A stretch of 64,000 nt of DNA from the NCBI GenBank assembly GCA_947566645.1, contig CANOKL010000002.1:124001-188000 (forward strand), read 5' to 3'. The notes beneath the pieces were generated by a model. That model was not told the DNA's origin and searched no databases. It was given only the letters and a program-made list of their open reading frames with translations. A program made the translations under genes and the position numbers. Below, one piece after another: positions 6,355 to 14,543 of the stretch. Source of the DNA: an uncultured Lachnospiraceae bacterium (GTDB lineage Bacteria; Bacillota; Clostridia; Lachnospirales; Lachnospiraceae). Position 1 is the stretch's first letter; every line of letters begins with the position of its first letter.

Positions 6355-9288
6355 ATGAAAAAGCATATGAGCATAAAAGATTTGTCAGCCTATGAACTGG
6401 TCAGGGAGGAAAAGCTTCCTGGTATTCATTCCAATGGTTTCCTGTTAAGGCATAAAAAGAGTGGCGCACGTATTCTGCTTGTGGAGAATGATGATAACAA
6501 CAAGGTATTCAGCATCGGCTTCCGTACTCCGCCTCCGGACAGTACAGGTGTTCCGCATATTATGGAGCACTCTGTTCTGTGTGGTTCGAAGAATTTTCCT
6601 GCAAAGGATCCTTTTGTAGAGCTTGTGAAGGGCTCTCTGAATACTTTTTTAAATGCCATGACCTATCCGGACAAGACCGTCTATCCGGTGGCGAGCTGTA
6701 ATGACAAGGATTTTAAGAATCTGATGCATGTCTACATGGATGCAGTACTTTACCCGAATATTTATGAGCATGAGGAGATTTTCCGCCAGGAGGGCTGGAG
6801 CTATCAGCTTGACAGTCTGGAAGAGCCCCTTAGTTATAACGGGGTTGTGTATAATGAGATGAAGGGGGCATTTTCCTCACCAGAGGGAGTGCTTGACCGG
6901 GTGATTCTGAATACATTGTTCCCGGATACTTCCTATGCAAATGAATCCGGCGGGGATCCGGATGACATTCCGGATCTTACCTATGAACAGTTCCTTGATT
7001 TCCACAGAACCTATTATCATCCGTCCAACAGCTATATCTATCTGTACGGGGATATGGATATGGAGGAAAGGCTTGACTGGCTTGACAGGGAATATTTAAG
7101 CTTTTTTGATGCAAAAGAAGTAGATTCCAGAATCCGGTTCCAGGAGCCTTTTGGGGAAGTGAAGGAACATACCTTTTCCTATTCCATTGCAAGTGATGAA
7201 CCAGAGGAGGAGAATACGTATCTTTCCTACAATAAGGTGATTGGGACCAGCCTTGACAGGGAGCTTTACCTTGCCTTCCAGATTCTGGATTATGCGCTTC
7301 TTTCCGCGCCGGGCGCGCCGCTTAAGAAGGCGCTGACAGATGCCGGTATCGGAAAGGATATTATGGGTTCCTATGACAATGGAATCTATCAGCCTATTTT
7401 CTCTGTGATTGCAAAAAATGCGGAGGAAAGCCAGAAGGAAGAGTTTGTGGAACTGATTGAAAAGGTTCTTTCCGGCCTTGCAGAAAACGGCATAGACAGA
7501 AAGGCTCTTGAGGCTGGGATTAACTATCATGAATTCCGTTACCGCGAGGCAGACTTCGGAAATTATCCAAAAGGCCTTATGTATGGCCTTCAGATGATGG
7601 ACAGCTGGCTGTATGACGAGACCGAGCCATTCATGCATGTGGAGGCGCTGAAAACCTTTGAAGCTATGAAGGCAAAGATGGGAACCGGTTACTTTGAGGA
7701 GCTGATCCGGAGATATCTCCTTGAAAATACCCATGGTGCGATTGTAATCGTGAGACCGGAGAAAGGGCGTACGGCGCGGCTGGATGCAGAGCTTGCCCAG
7801 AAGCTTCAGGCATATAAGGAAAGCCTCAGCCAGGAGGAGGCAGAGCTTCTGGTGTCCAGGACTCATCAGCTTGAAGAATACCAGTCTGAGCCAGACACAG
7901 AGGAGGATCTGAACCGGATTCCGGTACTGGAAAGGAAGGATATATCCAGGGAGATTACTCCGATTTATAATGAAGAGATGACCATCTCAGGTACTCCAGT
8001 TGTGTTCCACGAGGTGGAGACGAACGGAATCGGCTATGTGGATGTGATGTTTGATCTGTCGGGAGTGGCTGCAGAGGATCTGCCCTATGTGGGCATTCTC
8101 CAGTCCGTACTGGGAATTATTGATACAGAACACTATGAGTACGGGGAATTATTTAATGAGATCAACATGCATACCGGCGGAATCGGTACGGCGCTGGAGC
8201 TTTATAATGATGTGACGAACGTGCGTGAAAAGGCATTTAAGGCGACCTTTGAGATAAAGGGAAAGGCGCTCTATCCGAAGCTTTCCAGAACCTTTGAGAT
8301 GATGGGGGAGATCCTGTCAGCATCAAAGCTCTCTGACACGAAGAGAATCAAGGAGATCCTGGATATGCTGAAATCAAGGCTTCTCATGAAGTTCCAGTCC
8401 TCCGGGCATACTACGGCAGCACTGCGTGCCCTTGCCTATGCGTCGCCTTCTGCACAGCTTAAGGATATGACGAATGGAATTGCTTTTTATGAAAAGTTAA
8501 ATGAGATTCTGGAGCATTATGAGGAATGCAGGGAGAAGCTCTCAGAGAAGCTTTCTGAGCTCTCTAAGAGGATCTTCCGCCCGGATAATCTGATGGTCAG
8601 CTATACGGCGGCCCGGACAGGGCTTGCCGGGATGGAGGAGCTGCTTTGCAGGCTTAAGAGTAAGCTTTACACAGATACGCCGGAAGAGACGGCATGCATC
8701 ATTCACTGCGAAAAGAAGAATGAAGGCTTTAAGACAGCTTCCAAGGTCCAGTATGTGGCGCGTACCGGAAACTTTATTGACAACGGTGCATCCTATACCG
8801 GAGCGCTGCAGATACTGAAGGTAATCTTAAGCTATGACTATCTGTGGCAGAATATCCGTGTGAAGGGCGGCGCATATGGCTGCATGAGTAATTTTACAAG
8901 GGTTGGGGACGGTTACTTTGTCTCCTACAGAGATCCGAACCTGAAACGGACCAACGAGGTCTATGAGGGAGTTGTGGACTATCTTAAGGGTTTTACGGTC
9001 AGTGACCGGGATATGACTAAATACATTATTGGCACCATGAGCAATATCGACCAGCCCCTGACGCCTGCGGCAAAGGGCGAGCGCTCCATGAATCTGTATA
9101 TGAATAAGGTGAGCGCTGACATGATCCGGGAGGAGCGGAACCAGATTCTGGATGCAACCCAGGAGGACATCAGGAGCCTTTCCCGTGTGGCAGAGGCCAT
9201 CCTGAAGGCGGGACAGATCTGCGTCATCGGAAGCGAGGAGAAGATTGAAGAAGACAGGGAGCTGTTTGATACCATCACGGCATTTTAA
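6355..9288 (+). CDS. M16C (presequence-protease-like) zinc metallopeptidase, 977 aa
   Basis: The inverted zinc motif HxxEH is present as H68-I-M-E71-H72, with the distal Glu ligand in YNEMKG (E168). Length near 975 residues and the duplicated clam-shell layout fit the M16C insulinase family, which degrades peptides in an enclosed chamber. Other family blocks are PAKDPF near residue 82 and the second-half RVKGGAYG. There is no signal peptide, so it acts in the cytoplasm. AAAGGAG lies 6 nt before the ATG. It is 16 bases ahead of era and probably heads that operon. Confidence 0.92.
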   Translation: MKKHMSIKDLSAYELVREEKLPGIHSNGFLLRHKKSGARILLVENDDNNKVFSIGFRTPPPDSTGVPHIMEHSVLCGSKNFPAKDPFVELVKGSLNTFLNAMTYPDKTVYPVASCNDKDFKNLMHVYMDAVLYPNIYEHEEIFRQEGWSYQLDSLEEPLSYNGVVYNEMKGAFSSPEGVLDRVILNTLFPDTSYANESGGDPDDIPDLTYEQFLDFHRTYYHPSNSYIYLYGDMDMEERLDWLDREYLSFFDAKEVDSRIRFQEPFGEVKEHTFSYSIASDEPEEENTYLSYNKVIGTSLDRELYLAFQILDYALLSAPGAPLKKALTDAGIGKDIMGSYDNGIYQPIFSVIAKNAEESQKEEFVELIEKVLSGLAENGIDRKALEAGINYHEFRYREADFGNYPKGLMYGLQMMDSWLYDETEPFMHVEALKTFEAMKAKMGTGYFEELIRRYLLENTHGAIVIVRPEKGRTARLDAELAQKLQAYKESLSQEEAELLVSRTHQLEEYQSEPDTEEDLNRIPVLERKDISREITPIYNEEMTISGTPVVFHEVETNGIGYVDVMFDLSGVAAEDLPYVGILQSVLGIIDTEHYEYGELFNEINMHTGGIGTALELYNDVTNVREKAFKATFEIKGKALYPKLSRTFEMMGEILSASKLSDTKRIKEILDMLKSRLLMKFQSSGHTTAALRALAYASPSAQLKDMTNGIAFYEKLNEILEHYEECREKLSEKLSELSKRIFRPDNLMVSYTAARTGLAGMEELLCRLKSKLYTDTPEETACIIHCEKKNEGFKTASKVQYVARTGNFIDNGASYTGALQILKVILSYDYLWQNIRVKGGAYGCMSNFTRVGDGYFVSYRDPNLKRTNEVYEGVVDYLKGFTVSDRDMTKYIIGTMSNIDQPLTPAAKGERSMNLYMNKVSADMIREERNQILDATQEDIRSLSRVAEAILKAGQICVIGSEEKIEEDRELFDTITAF

Positions 9289-9304
9289 ATATGAGGTATG
9301 AGAA

Positions 9305-10198
9305 ATGAAAAATTTTAAATCCGGCTTCGTGACGCTGATTGGCCGCCCCAATGTGGGGAAATCTACTCTTATGAATTACCTCATCGGGCAGAAGATTGCC
9401 ATTACGTCTAATAAGCCGCAGACTACCAGAAACCGGATCCAGACTGTCCTCACGACAGAGGAGGGACAGATTATCTTCGTGGATACCCCGGGAATTCACA
9501 AGGCGAAAAATAAGCTTGGGGAGTATATGGTAAATGTTGCAGAGAAGACGCTGGGCGAGGTGGACGTGGTGCTCTGGCTTGTGGAGCCCACCACCTTCAT
9601 CGGCGCAGGAGAGCAGCATATTGCAAAGCAGCTTAAGGCCTGTAAGACTCCGGTCATTCTTGTGATTAATAAAATTGACAGTGTGAAAAAGGAAGAGGTG
9701 CTTCTGTCCATCGGAGCCTATAAGGATGTCTGTGATTTTGCGGAGATCGTACCTGTCTCTGCAAGAAATGGGGATAATACAGAGGAGCTTGTGAAGGTGA
9801 TTATGAAGTATCTCCCTTATGGACCTCAGTTCTATGACGAGGATACAGTCACAGACCAGCCCGAGCGTCAGATTGTGGCAGAGCTGATCAGGGAGAAGGC
9901 GCTGCATTCTCTGAATGAAGAGATTCCCCATGGAATCGCCGTTGCCATTGACCGGATGAAGCGCAAGAATAAGGTCATGCATATTGATGCCACTATTATA
10001 TGCGAGCGGGATTCCCACAAGGGGATAATTATTGGAAAACAAGGAAATATGTTGAAAAAAATTGGAAGCACTGCCCGGTATGAGATAGAGAAAATGCTGG
10101 ATTTACAGGTAAATCTTAAGCTTTGGGTTAAAGTGAAAAAGGACTGGCGGGACAGCGATTATCTAATGAAAAATTTTGGATACCGGGAAGAGGAATAA
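9305..10198 (+). CDS. era: GTPase Era
   Basis: The protein is 297 aa. The G1 motif GRPNVGKS is at residues 13-20, with DTPG (G3) and NKID (G4) following, then a C-terminal KH RNA-binding domain (GIIIGKQGNMLKKIG). Era binds the 3' end of 16S rRNA and assists 30S assembly. A GAGGT site precedes the ATG. The order era, small ORF, recO is the familiar Firmicutes arrangement. Confidence 0.97.
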   Translation: MKNFKSGFVTLIGRPNVGKSTLMNYLIGQKIAITSNKPQTTRNRIQTVLTTEEGQIIFVDTPGIHKAKNKLGEYMVNVAEKTLGEVDVVLWLVEPTTFIGAGEQHIAKQLKACKTPVILVINKIDSVKKEEVLLSIGAYKDVCDFAEIVPVSARNGDNTEELVKVIMKYLPYGPQFYDEDTVTDQPERQIVAELIREKALHSLNEEIPHGIAVAIDRMKRKNKVMHIDATIICERDSHKGIIIGKQGNMLKKIGSTARYEIEKMLDLQVNLKLWVKVKKDWRDSDYLMKNFGYREEE

Positions 10199-10257
10199 AA
10201 AGTATATTCCACTGGGGAACCTAATGACAGGATGCAACACAGACATGAGGTGATAAA

Positions 10258-10434
10258 GTGGAAGAAAAGTACTGGCAGCAGTTTTTGGAGACAGGAAAGA
10301 TTACAGACTATCTCTATTACAAGGGTATGCAGATCATAAGCCGTGTGATGGATAGCTATGAAGGAAACGGACAGCATGAACCAGATTATGGTGACGGGCA
10401 TGGTGCTCGGGGTGACGCCTGTAGGGGAATCTGA
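10258..10434 (+). CDS. YqzL-like small protein, 58 aa
   Basis: A GTG start at 10258 has GAGGTGAT 4 nt upstream. The translation begins VEEKYWQQFLETGKITDYLYYKG, matching the short YqzL-type pattern (W..F..TG.I..YL.YK) that many Firmicutes keep between era and recO. The last third overlaps the start of recO in another frame by 59 bases and may be unselected. Function is unknown. Both the position and the N-terminal pattern support a real gene. Confidence 0.7.
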   Translation: MEEKYWQQFLETGKITDYLYYKGMQIISRVMDSYEGNGQHEPDYGDGHGARGDACRGI

Positions 10435-11125
10435 CAGACGGGTTGTAATACTGACAAAAGAACGAGGGAAGATTGCCGCATTTGCAAGAGGCGCAAGAAA
10501 GCCGAACAGTGCACTGGTGGGAGTTACGGCCCCCTTTTCCTTCGGGGAATTCAAACTCTATGAGGGGCGGACATCCTATACACTGATGTCGGCCTCTATT
10601 TCCAGTTATTTTTCAGAACTCCGGGAGGATATAGAAGGGGCATACTACGGATTCTATTTTCTGGACTTTGCAAATTATTATGCAACAGAGGCAAATGATG
10701 AGACAGAGCTTCTGAAGCTCCTGTACCAGACACTGAGGGCGCTGGTAAGCCCAAGGATTCCCAACCGGCTTGTGCGCTGCGTCTTTGAACTTAAGTGTAT
10801 CAGTATTAACGGAGAAGGCCCCCAGGTATTCGAATGCGTCAGATGCGGGGACAAGGAACAGGAGAAGCATTTCAGTGTAAAGCTGGGAGGACTCATATGC
10901 ATAGAATGCCTGGATGAGGCACCGGATGCAGTGAAGATTCAGCCATCTACATTATATACCATGCAGCATATTATATCATCCAGGGTAGAAAAACTGTATA
11001 CCTTCGCCGTGACAGAAGAGGTACTCACAGAACTGGAGAGAATTGTAAAAAGGTATAGGAGTACATATGTGGAGAAAGAATTTAAATCACTAGAGATCCT
11101 GGAGACAATCATTGGAGTCGAATAG
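10376..11125 (+). CDS. recO: DNA repair protein RecO
   Basis: The protein is 249 aa. It has the N-terminal OB fold (GVTPVGESDRRVVILTKERGK) and a four-Cys zinc site (CVRC...CIEC). RecO anneals SSB-coated DNA and loads RecA with RecR. The ATG at 10376 follows AAGGA at a good distance; an in-frame ATG at 10358 has no clear site. The TAG stop overlaps the first G of a GGGGACGGGG repeat cluster. It is translated from within the preceding small ORF. Confidence 0.95.
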   Translation: MNQIMVTGMVLGVTPVGESDRRVVILTKERGKIAAFARGARKPNSALVGVTAPFSFGEFKLYEGRTSYTLMSASISSYFSELREDIEGAYYGFYFLDFANYYATEANDETELLKLLYQTLRALVSPRIPNRLVRCVFELKCISINGEGPQVFECVRCGDKEQEKHFSVKLGGLICIECLDEAPDAVKIQPSTLYTMQHIISSRVEKLYTFAVTEEVLTELERIVKRYRSTYVEKEFKSLEILETIIGVE

Positions 11126-11244
11126 GGGACGGGGCTTTTTCTCCGCGTCATGCCGCAGGTCGGGGACGGGGCTTTTTCTCCGCGTGACACCGCTGACGCA
11201 GTGTCACTGCTCGAAAAACCCCCGTCCCCTTGCAACCCGTCCCC
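11125..11244. repeat. Compound GGGGACGGGG repeat cluster, copy B
   Basis: Two direct copies of a 26-base unit that starts GGGGACGGGGCTTTTTCTCC lie at 11125-11150 and 11162-11187. They are followed by an internal hairpin (GTGACAC...GTGTCAC, 11185-11206) and then by two right arms, CCCCGTCCCC (11220-11229) and CCCGTCCCC (11236-11244). The structure is therefore nested. It fills the gap between convergent recO and the sensor kinase and may stop transcripts from both sides. Confidence 0.85.
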
Positions 11245-11256
11245 TTTGGCAGCCGC

Positions 11257-12606
11257 TTATTTTAACGGCAGTCTGACCGTTACCGTGAATTGTTCTGTCT
11301 CTTTTTCCACTTCCATCGTCCCGCCTAGGAGGCGCATCATCTTCTGTACGCTTTTAAGTCCGATATTATTCCCGCTTACTCCTGCATGTTCTGCTTTTGC
11401 AGTATTCGTTACGGAGACAGTGAGATACTGTCTGCCAGATTCCCCGGTAATTACCACAGGCTGTTTTTTATCCCCATATTTAAGAATATTAGAGAAGAGA
11501 TTATTGAATATCCGCTTCAGCATCGTGATATCACTCTCCAACACTCCTGACATCTCAGGGAAATCCATTTCAGGAAGAAATCCGGCCAGTTTTATAAAAT
11601 CGCAGTTTTCAGTCAGGCATTGTCTGATGAAGTCTGTGGATATCCAGTTAAGCTCCGGTGTCTCGTTTTCTTCCAGCACCAGCGCATACTCGAACATCTT
11701 GTCTGTCAGTTCCTTCAGGTCCTCTGCTTTTTTCAGGCACCGCTCCACATATTCGTCCTGCATGTCAGGGCTTCGTTTCAGGCGCAGGACTTCCAGGTAG
11801 CCGGTCAGAATTGTAAGAGGCGTGCGCAGGTCATGGGAGAGGGCTGTAATCAGATCCTGGTTGGCAAGGCGGCTTTCCTGTTCCTTTAGGATCGTTTCAT
11901 TCAACGAATTTCTCAGGCCGTCCAGTTCCCTGGCAAGAATCCCGATCTCATCCTCTCCGAAGTCCGGAACCGGATGGGTCAGGTCGCCGGAGGCCATGGT
12001 GAGAATTTCCTTTTTCAGCACAAGGACAGAGCGCATCTTCCTGCTCAGAAAAAACAGGACAATGCCAAAGAACACAAGGATGGAAAGGAACAGACTCCCA
12101 GCCATGAAAGGGTAAATGAACAGAGAGCGCTGGTAGTTGTACATCATGACCATGCCCGTATCGTTCCGGAATCTGAGGGGAAACACCCGCAGATCCTCGC
12201 CGTCGCCGTTTGTCAGCCGGTATCCCCAGTCAAAAAAGATACGGAAATCCTTATCGTCCATAATAGGAGCAAACCTCCCGGCCCGGTACAGCCCGTCATC
12301 CCTTCCGTAAAAATAAACGCTTGTATATTCATCTGCCATCTCCAGGAGAGGCGTAAGAGCCAGGGCTGTCTCTGTGTCGTCTTCACTCTCCGGCAGGTCA
12401 TAATCCAGCGCTGCCTCATAGAATTCATCCATAAATTCAAGGTCATCTAACTGGGTGTGGGAAAAATCCGTGCTGGTCAGCAGACTTCCTACAGACCATC
12501 TGTGAAGCCACAGCTCCTGGAACAGGACAAAACAGATGATGACTGCGCACAGGATCAGCAGGGCGAACTGACTGCTGATTTTTAAGCCTTTAATCTTTTT
12601 AATCAC
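11257..12606 (-). CDS. Sensor histidine kinase, 449 aa
   Basis: Two membrane helices (about 13-33 and 165-187) flank an extracellular sensor domain of about 130 residues. A HAMP-like linker (about 188-240) follows, then the H-box SHDLRTPLT with phospho-acceptor H258, and the ATPase domain with N-box NNLFSNILKYG and G-box NNIGLKSVQKMM. It starts at GTG, overlaps the response regulator by 8 bases and should be translationally coupled to it. Signal unknown. The divergent genes for a CsbB-like glycosyltransferase and YfhO suggest an envelope stimulus, which is inference. Confidence 0.93.
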   Translation of the reverse strand: MIKKIKGLKISSQFALLILCAVIICFVLFQELWLHRWSVGSLLTSTDFSHTQLDDLEFMDEFYEAALDYDLPESEDDTETALALTPLLEMADEYTSVYFYGRDDGLYRAGRFAPIMDDKDFRIFFDWGYRLTNGDGEDLRVFPLRFRNDTGMVMMYNYQRSLFIYPFMAGSLFLSILVFFGIVLFFLSRKMRSVLVLKKEILTMASGDLTHPVPDFGEDEIGILARELDGLRNSLNETILKEQESRLANQDLITALSHDLRTPLTILTGYLEVLRLKRSPDMQDEYVERCLKKAEDLKELTDKMFEYALVLEENETPELNWISTDFIRQCLTENCDFIKLAGFLPEMDFPEMSGVLESDITMLKRIFNNLFSNILKYGDKKQPVVITGESGRQYLTVSVTNTAKAEHAGVSGNNIGLKSVQKMMRLLGGTMEVEKETEQFTVTVRLPLK

Positions 12607-13315
12607 AGCGATACCCCTTTCCCCACACGGTTTTTATAAGGAGAGGATTTTTAGGATCCTTCTCAATCTTAAGGCGGAGATTGCGGATATGAACCGTAAC
12701 CGTGTTATTTGCACCATAATAATAAGGCTCGTCCCACACCGCCTCATAGAGCCGTTCAGCGGAAAATATCTGCCGCCGGTTCTTCACAAGCAGAAGCAGC
12801 ACAGCATACTCGGTATCCGTAAGCTCAAGAGCCTTACCGTCCCGGCGTACCTGTTCTTTCGCCTCGTCAATCTCCAGATAGTGGTACTTTATAGGCTCAG
12901 ACTTTACGGGGACAGGGTTTTCCTCCCGGGTATCCTTTCCCTTATATACCTGATACCGGCGGATCAATGCCTTGCTGCGGCTGATGAGCTCATTATAGGA
13001 AAATGGTTTTTCCAGATAGTCGTCCCCGCCGCTGGAAAATCCCAGGGTCTTGTCACTTTCCTTTGTGCGTGCGCTCAGGAACAGAATCGGCGCATTGCTG
13101 AGTTTGCGGATCTCCAGGCATGTCTGGTATCCGTTTAACCCGGGCATCATAATATCAAGAATAATCAGGTCAAAGGAGTTTTTCCGGATTGCATCCAGCG
13201 CCTCCGTCCCGTCCCCGGCTTCCGCGATCTCAAACCCCTCGCCGCCAAGTAATACATGTATGATTTCCCGGATTTCCAGGTTGTCATCAACAATTAAAAT
13301 ACGTGTTTCTTCCAC
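12599..13315 (-). CDS. OmpR/PhoB-family response regulator, 238 aa
   Basis: The receiver domain has the acidic pair D10/D11, phospho-acceptor D54 (LIILDIMMPG) and the conserved Lys in EKPF. A C-terminal winged helix (VHIRNLRLKIE...VWGKGYRCD) binds DNA. The GTG start at 13315 follows GGAGG closely. It is the partner of the overlapping kinase. The divergent intergenic region holds a 10-bp inverted repeat that could be its operator. Confidence 0.95.
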   Translation of the reverse strand: MEETRILIVDDNLEIREIIHVLLGGEGFEIAEAGDGTEALDAIRKNSFDLIILDIMMPGLNGYQTCLEIRKLSNAPILFLSARTKESDKTLGFSSGGDDYLEKPFSYNELISRSKALIRRYQVYKGKDTREENPVPVKSEPIKYHYLEIDEAKEQVRRDGKALELTDTEYAVLLLLVKNRRQIFSAERLYEAVWDEPYYYGANNTVTVHIRNLRLKIEKDPKNPLLIKTVWGKGYRCD

Positions 13316-13418
13316 AATACTTCCTCCATTTATAAATCGTATCTATTTAGGGACTAACCGTCCACTCATAGTAACGCTAATTCTATCATAGCAGATTTTT
13401 TAGAAATATTTGTATCAT

Positions 13419-13457
13419 CTTAATAATTCTTAAGATATAATTTGGGTAATTATTAAG
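13419..13457. promoter_or_regulatory. Inverted repeat, candidate response-regulator operator
   Basis: CTTAATAATT (13419-13428) and AATTATTAAG (13448-13457) are perfect complements separated by 19 bases that include the small palindrome TCTTAAGA. The site lies between the divergent two-component operon and the glycosyltransferase gene. OmpR-type regulators often bind spaced AT-rich repeats in such places. No binding evidence is available. Confidence 0.45.
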
Positions 13458-13577
13458 AAATATCCATTAAAGTATATAACTGACAGGAAGAAAACAATTT
13501 TGAATAGATTTTTGTATGTAACTGTGAAAGTACTGAGCAGTTACAGGGAATAACTAATGATATCGGAGGTGTGGCAA

Positions 13578-14543
13578 ATGAGTTTAATTAGTATTGTTAT
13601 TCCGTGTTATAACGAAGAGGAGGCTCTGCCGGTCTATTACAGGGAGATGTGCAGAATCATGAAAGAGATGGCGGACACTGAGTTTGAGCTGTTGTTTGTG
13701 GATGACGGTTCCACGGACCGGACGCTTGGCATATTAAAGGAAATGAATGAAAATGACGCGCGGTGCCGTTATCTGTCATTTTCCAGGAATTTTGGAAAGG
13801 AAGCAGCACTTTATGCCGGGCTTAAGAATGCCGGGGGTGATTATGTGGCGACAATGGATGTGGACATGCAGGATCCGCCGGGACTTCTGCCGGAGATGTA
13901 CCGGATTCTTAAGGAGGAGAACTACGACAGCGTGGCCACAAGGCGCTCCACCAGAACCGGGGAGCCAAGGATCCGTTCCTTTTTATCCGAAAGCTTTTAC
14001 AAATTCATCAATAAGATTTCCCGCACGGAGATTGTGAACGGCGCCAGGGACTACAGGCTTATGAAGCGGAAGATGGTGGATGCAGTGCTCGGAATGAGTG
14101 AGTACAACCGCTTTTCAAAAGGGATCTTCGAATGGGTGGGATTCCGGACAAAATGGCTGGAGTTTCAGAATGTGGGACGCTGCGCCGGGGAGACGAAGTG
14201 GTCGGTTAAGAAACTGTTCATGTACTCTCTGGAGGGAATCACCGGCTTTTCGGTAGCCCCCCTTTCCCTCGCTTCTGTAGTGGGCGTTGTGTTCTGCGCA
14301 CTGGCATTTCTTATGATTTTAGTCATTATTGTCAGGACGATCATATGGGGGGATCCGGTTTCGGGCTGGCCGTCACTGGCATGCATCATTTTCATGGTCA
14401 GCGGGATACAGCTCTTCTGTACCGGGATTGTGGGACAGTATCTGTCCAAGACCTATCTGGAAACGAAGCACAGGCCCATATTCATACTGAAGGATTCCAG
14501 TGAGGAAAATACGGGAGGGTCACATGAAAAAGTTTCGGTATAG
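13578..14543 (+). CDS. GT2 polyprenyl-phosphate glycosyltransferase (CsbB/GtrB-like), 321 aa
   Basis: The N-terminal GT-A domain has IVIPCYNEEE, the DDGSTD motif and MDVDMQDPP. Two C-terminal membrane helices (about 230-255 and 265-290) are typical of GtrB/DPM-type enzymes that load a sugar onto undecaprenyl phosphate. The ATG at 13578 follows CGGAGGTG; the in-frame ATG at 13557 has no site. It overlaps the YfhO-type gene by 20 bases. In Bacillus subtilis, CsbB and YfhO are paired in lipoteichoic acid glycosylation, and this pair probably does a similar job. The sugar is not predictable. Confidence 0.9.
   Translation: MSLISIVIPCYNEEEALPVYYREMCRIMKEMADTEFELLFVDDGSTDRTLGILKEMNENDARCRYLSFSRNFGKEAALYAGLKNAGGDYVATMDVDMQDPPGLLPEMYRILKEENYDSVATRRSTRTGEPRIRSFLSESFYKFINKISRTEIVNGARDYRLMKRKMVDAVLGMSEYNRFSKGIFEWVGFRTKWLEFQNVGRCAGETKWSVKKLFMYSLEGITGFSVAPLSLASVVGVVFCALAFLMILVIIVRTIIWGDPVSGWPSLACIIFMVSGIQLFCTGIVGQYLSKTYLETKHRPIFILKDSSEENTGGSHEKVSV

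Noticed and set aside
7096..10042. Minus-strand open frames of 255-256 aa opposite the M16C peptidase and era
   Set aside because: Both are antisense to well-supported genes and show no motifs.
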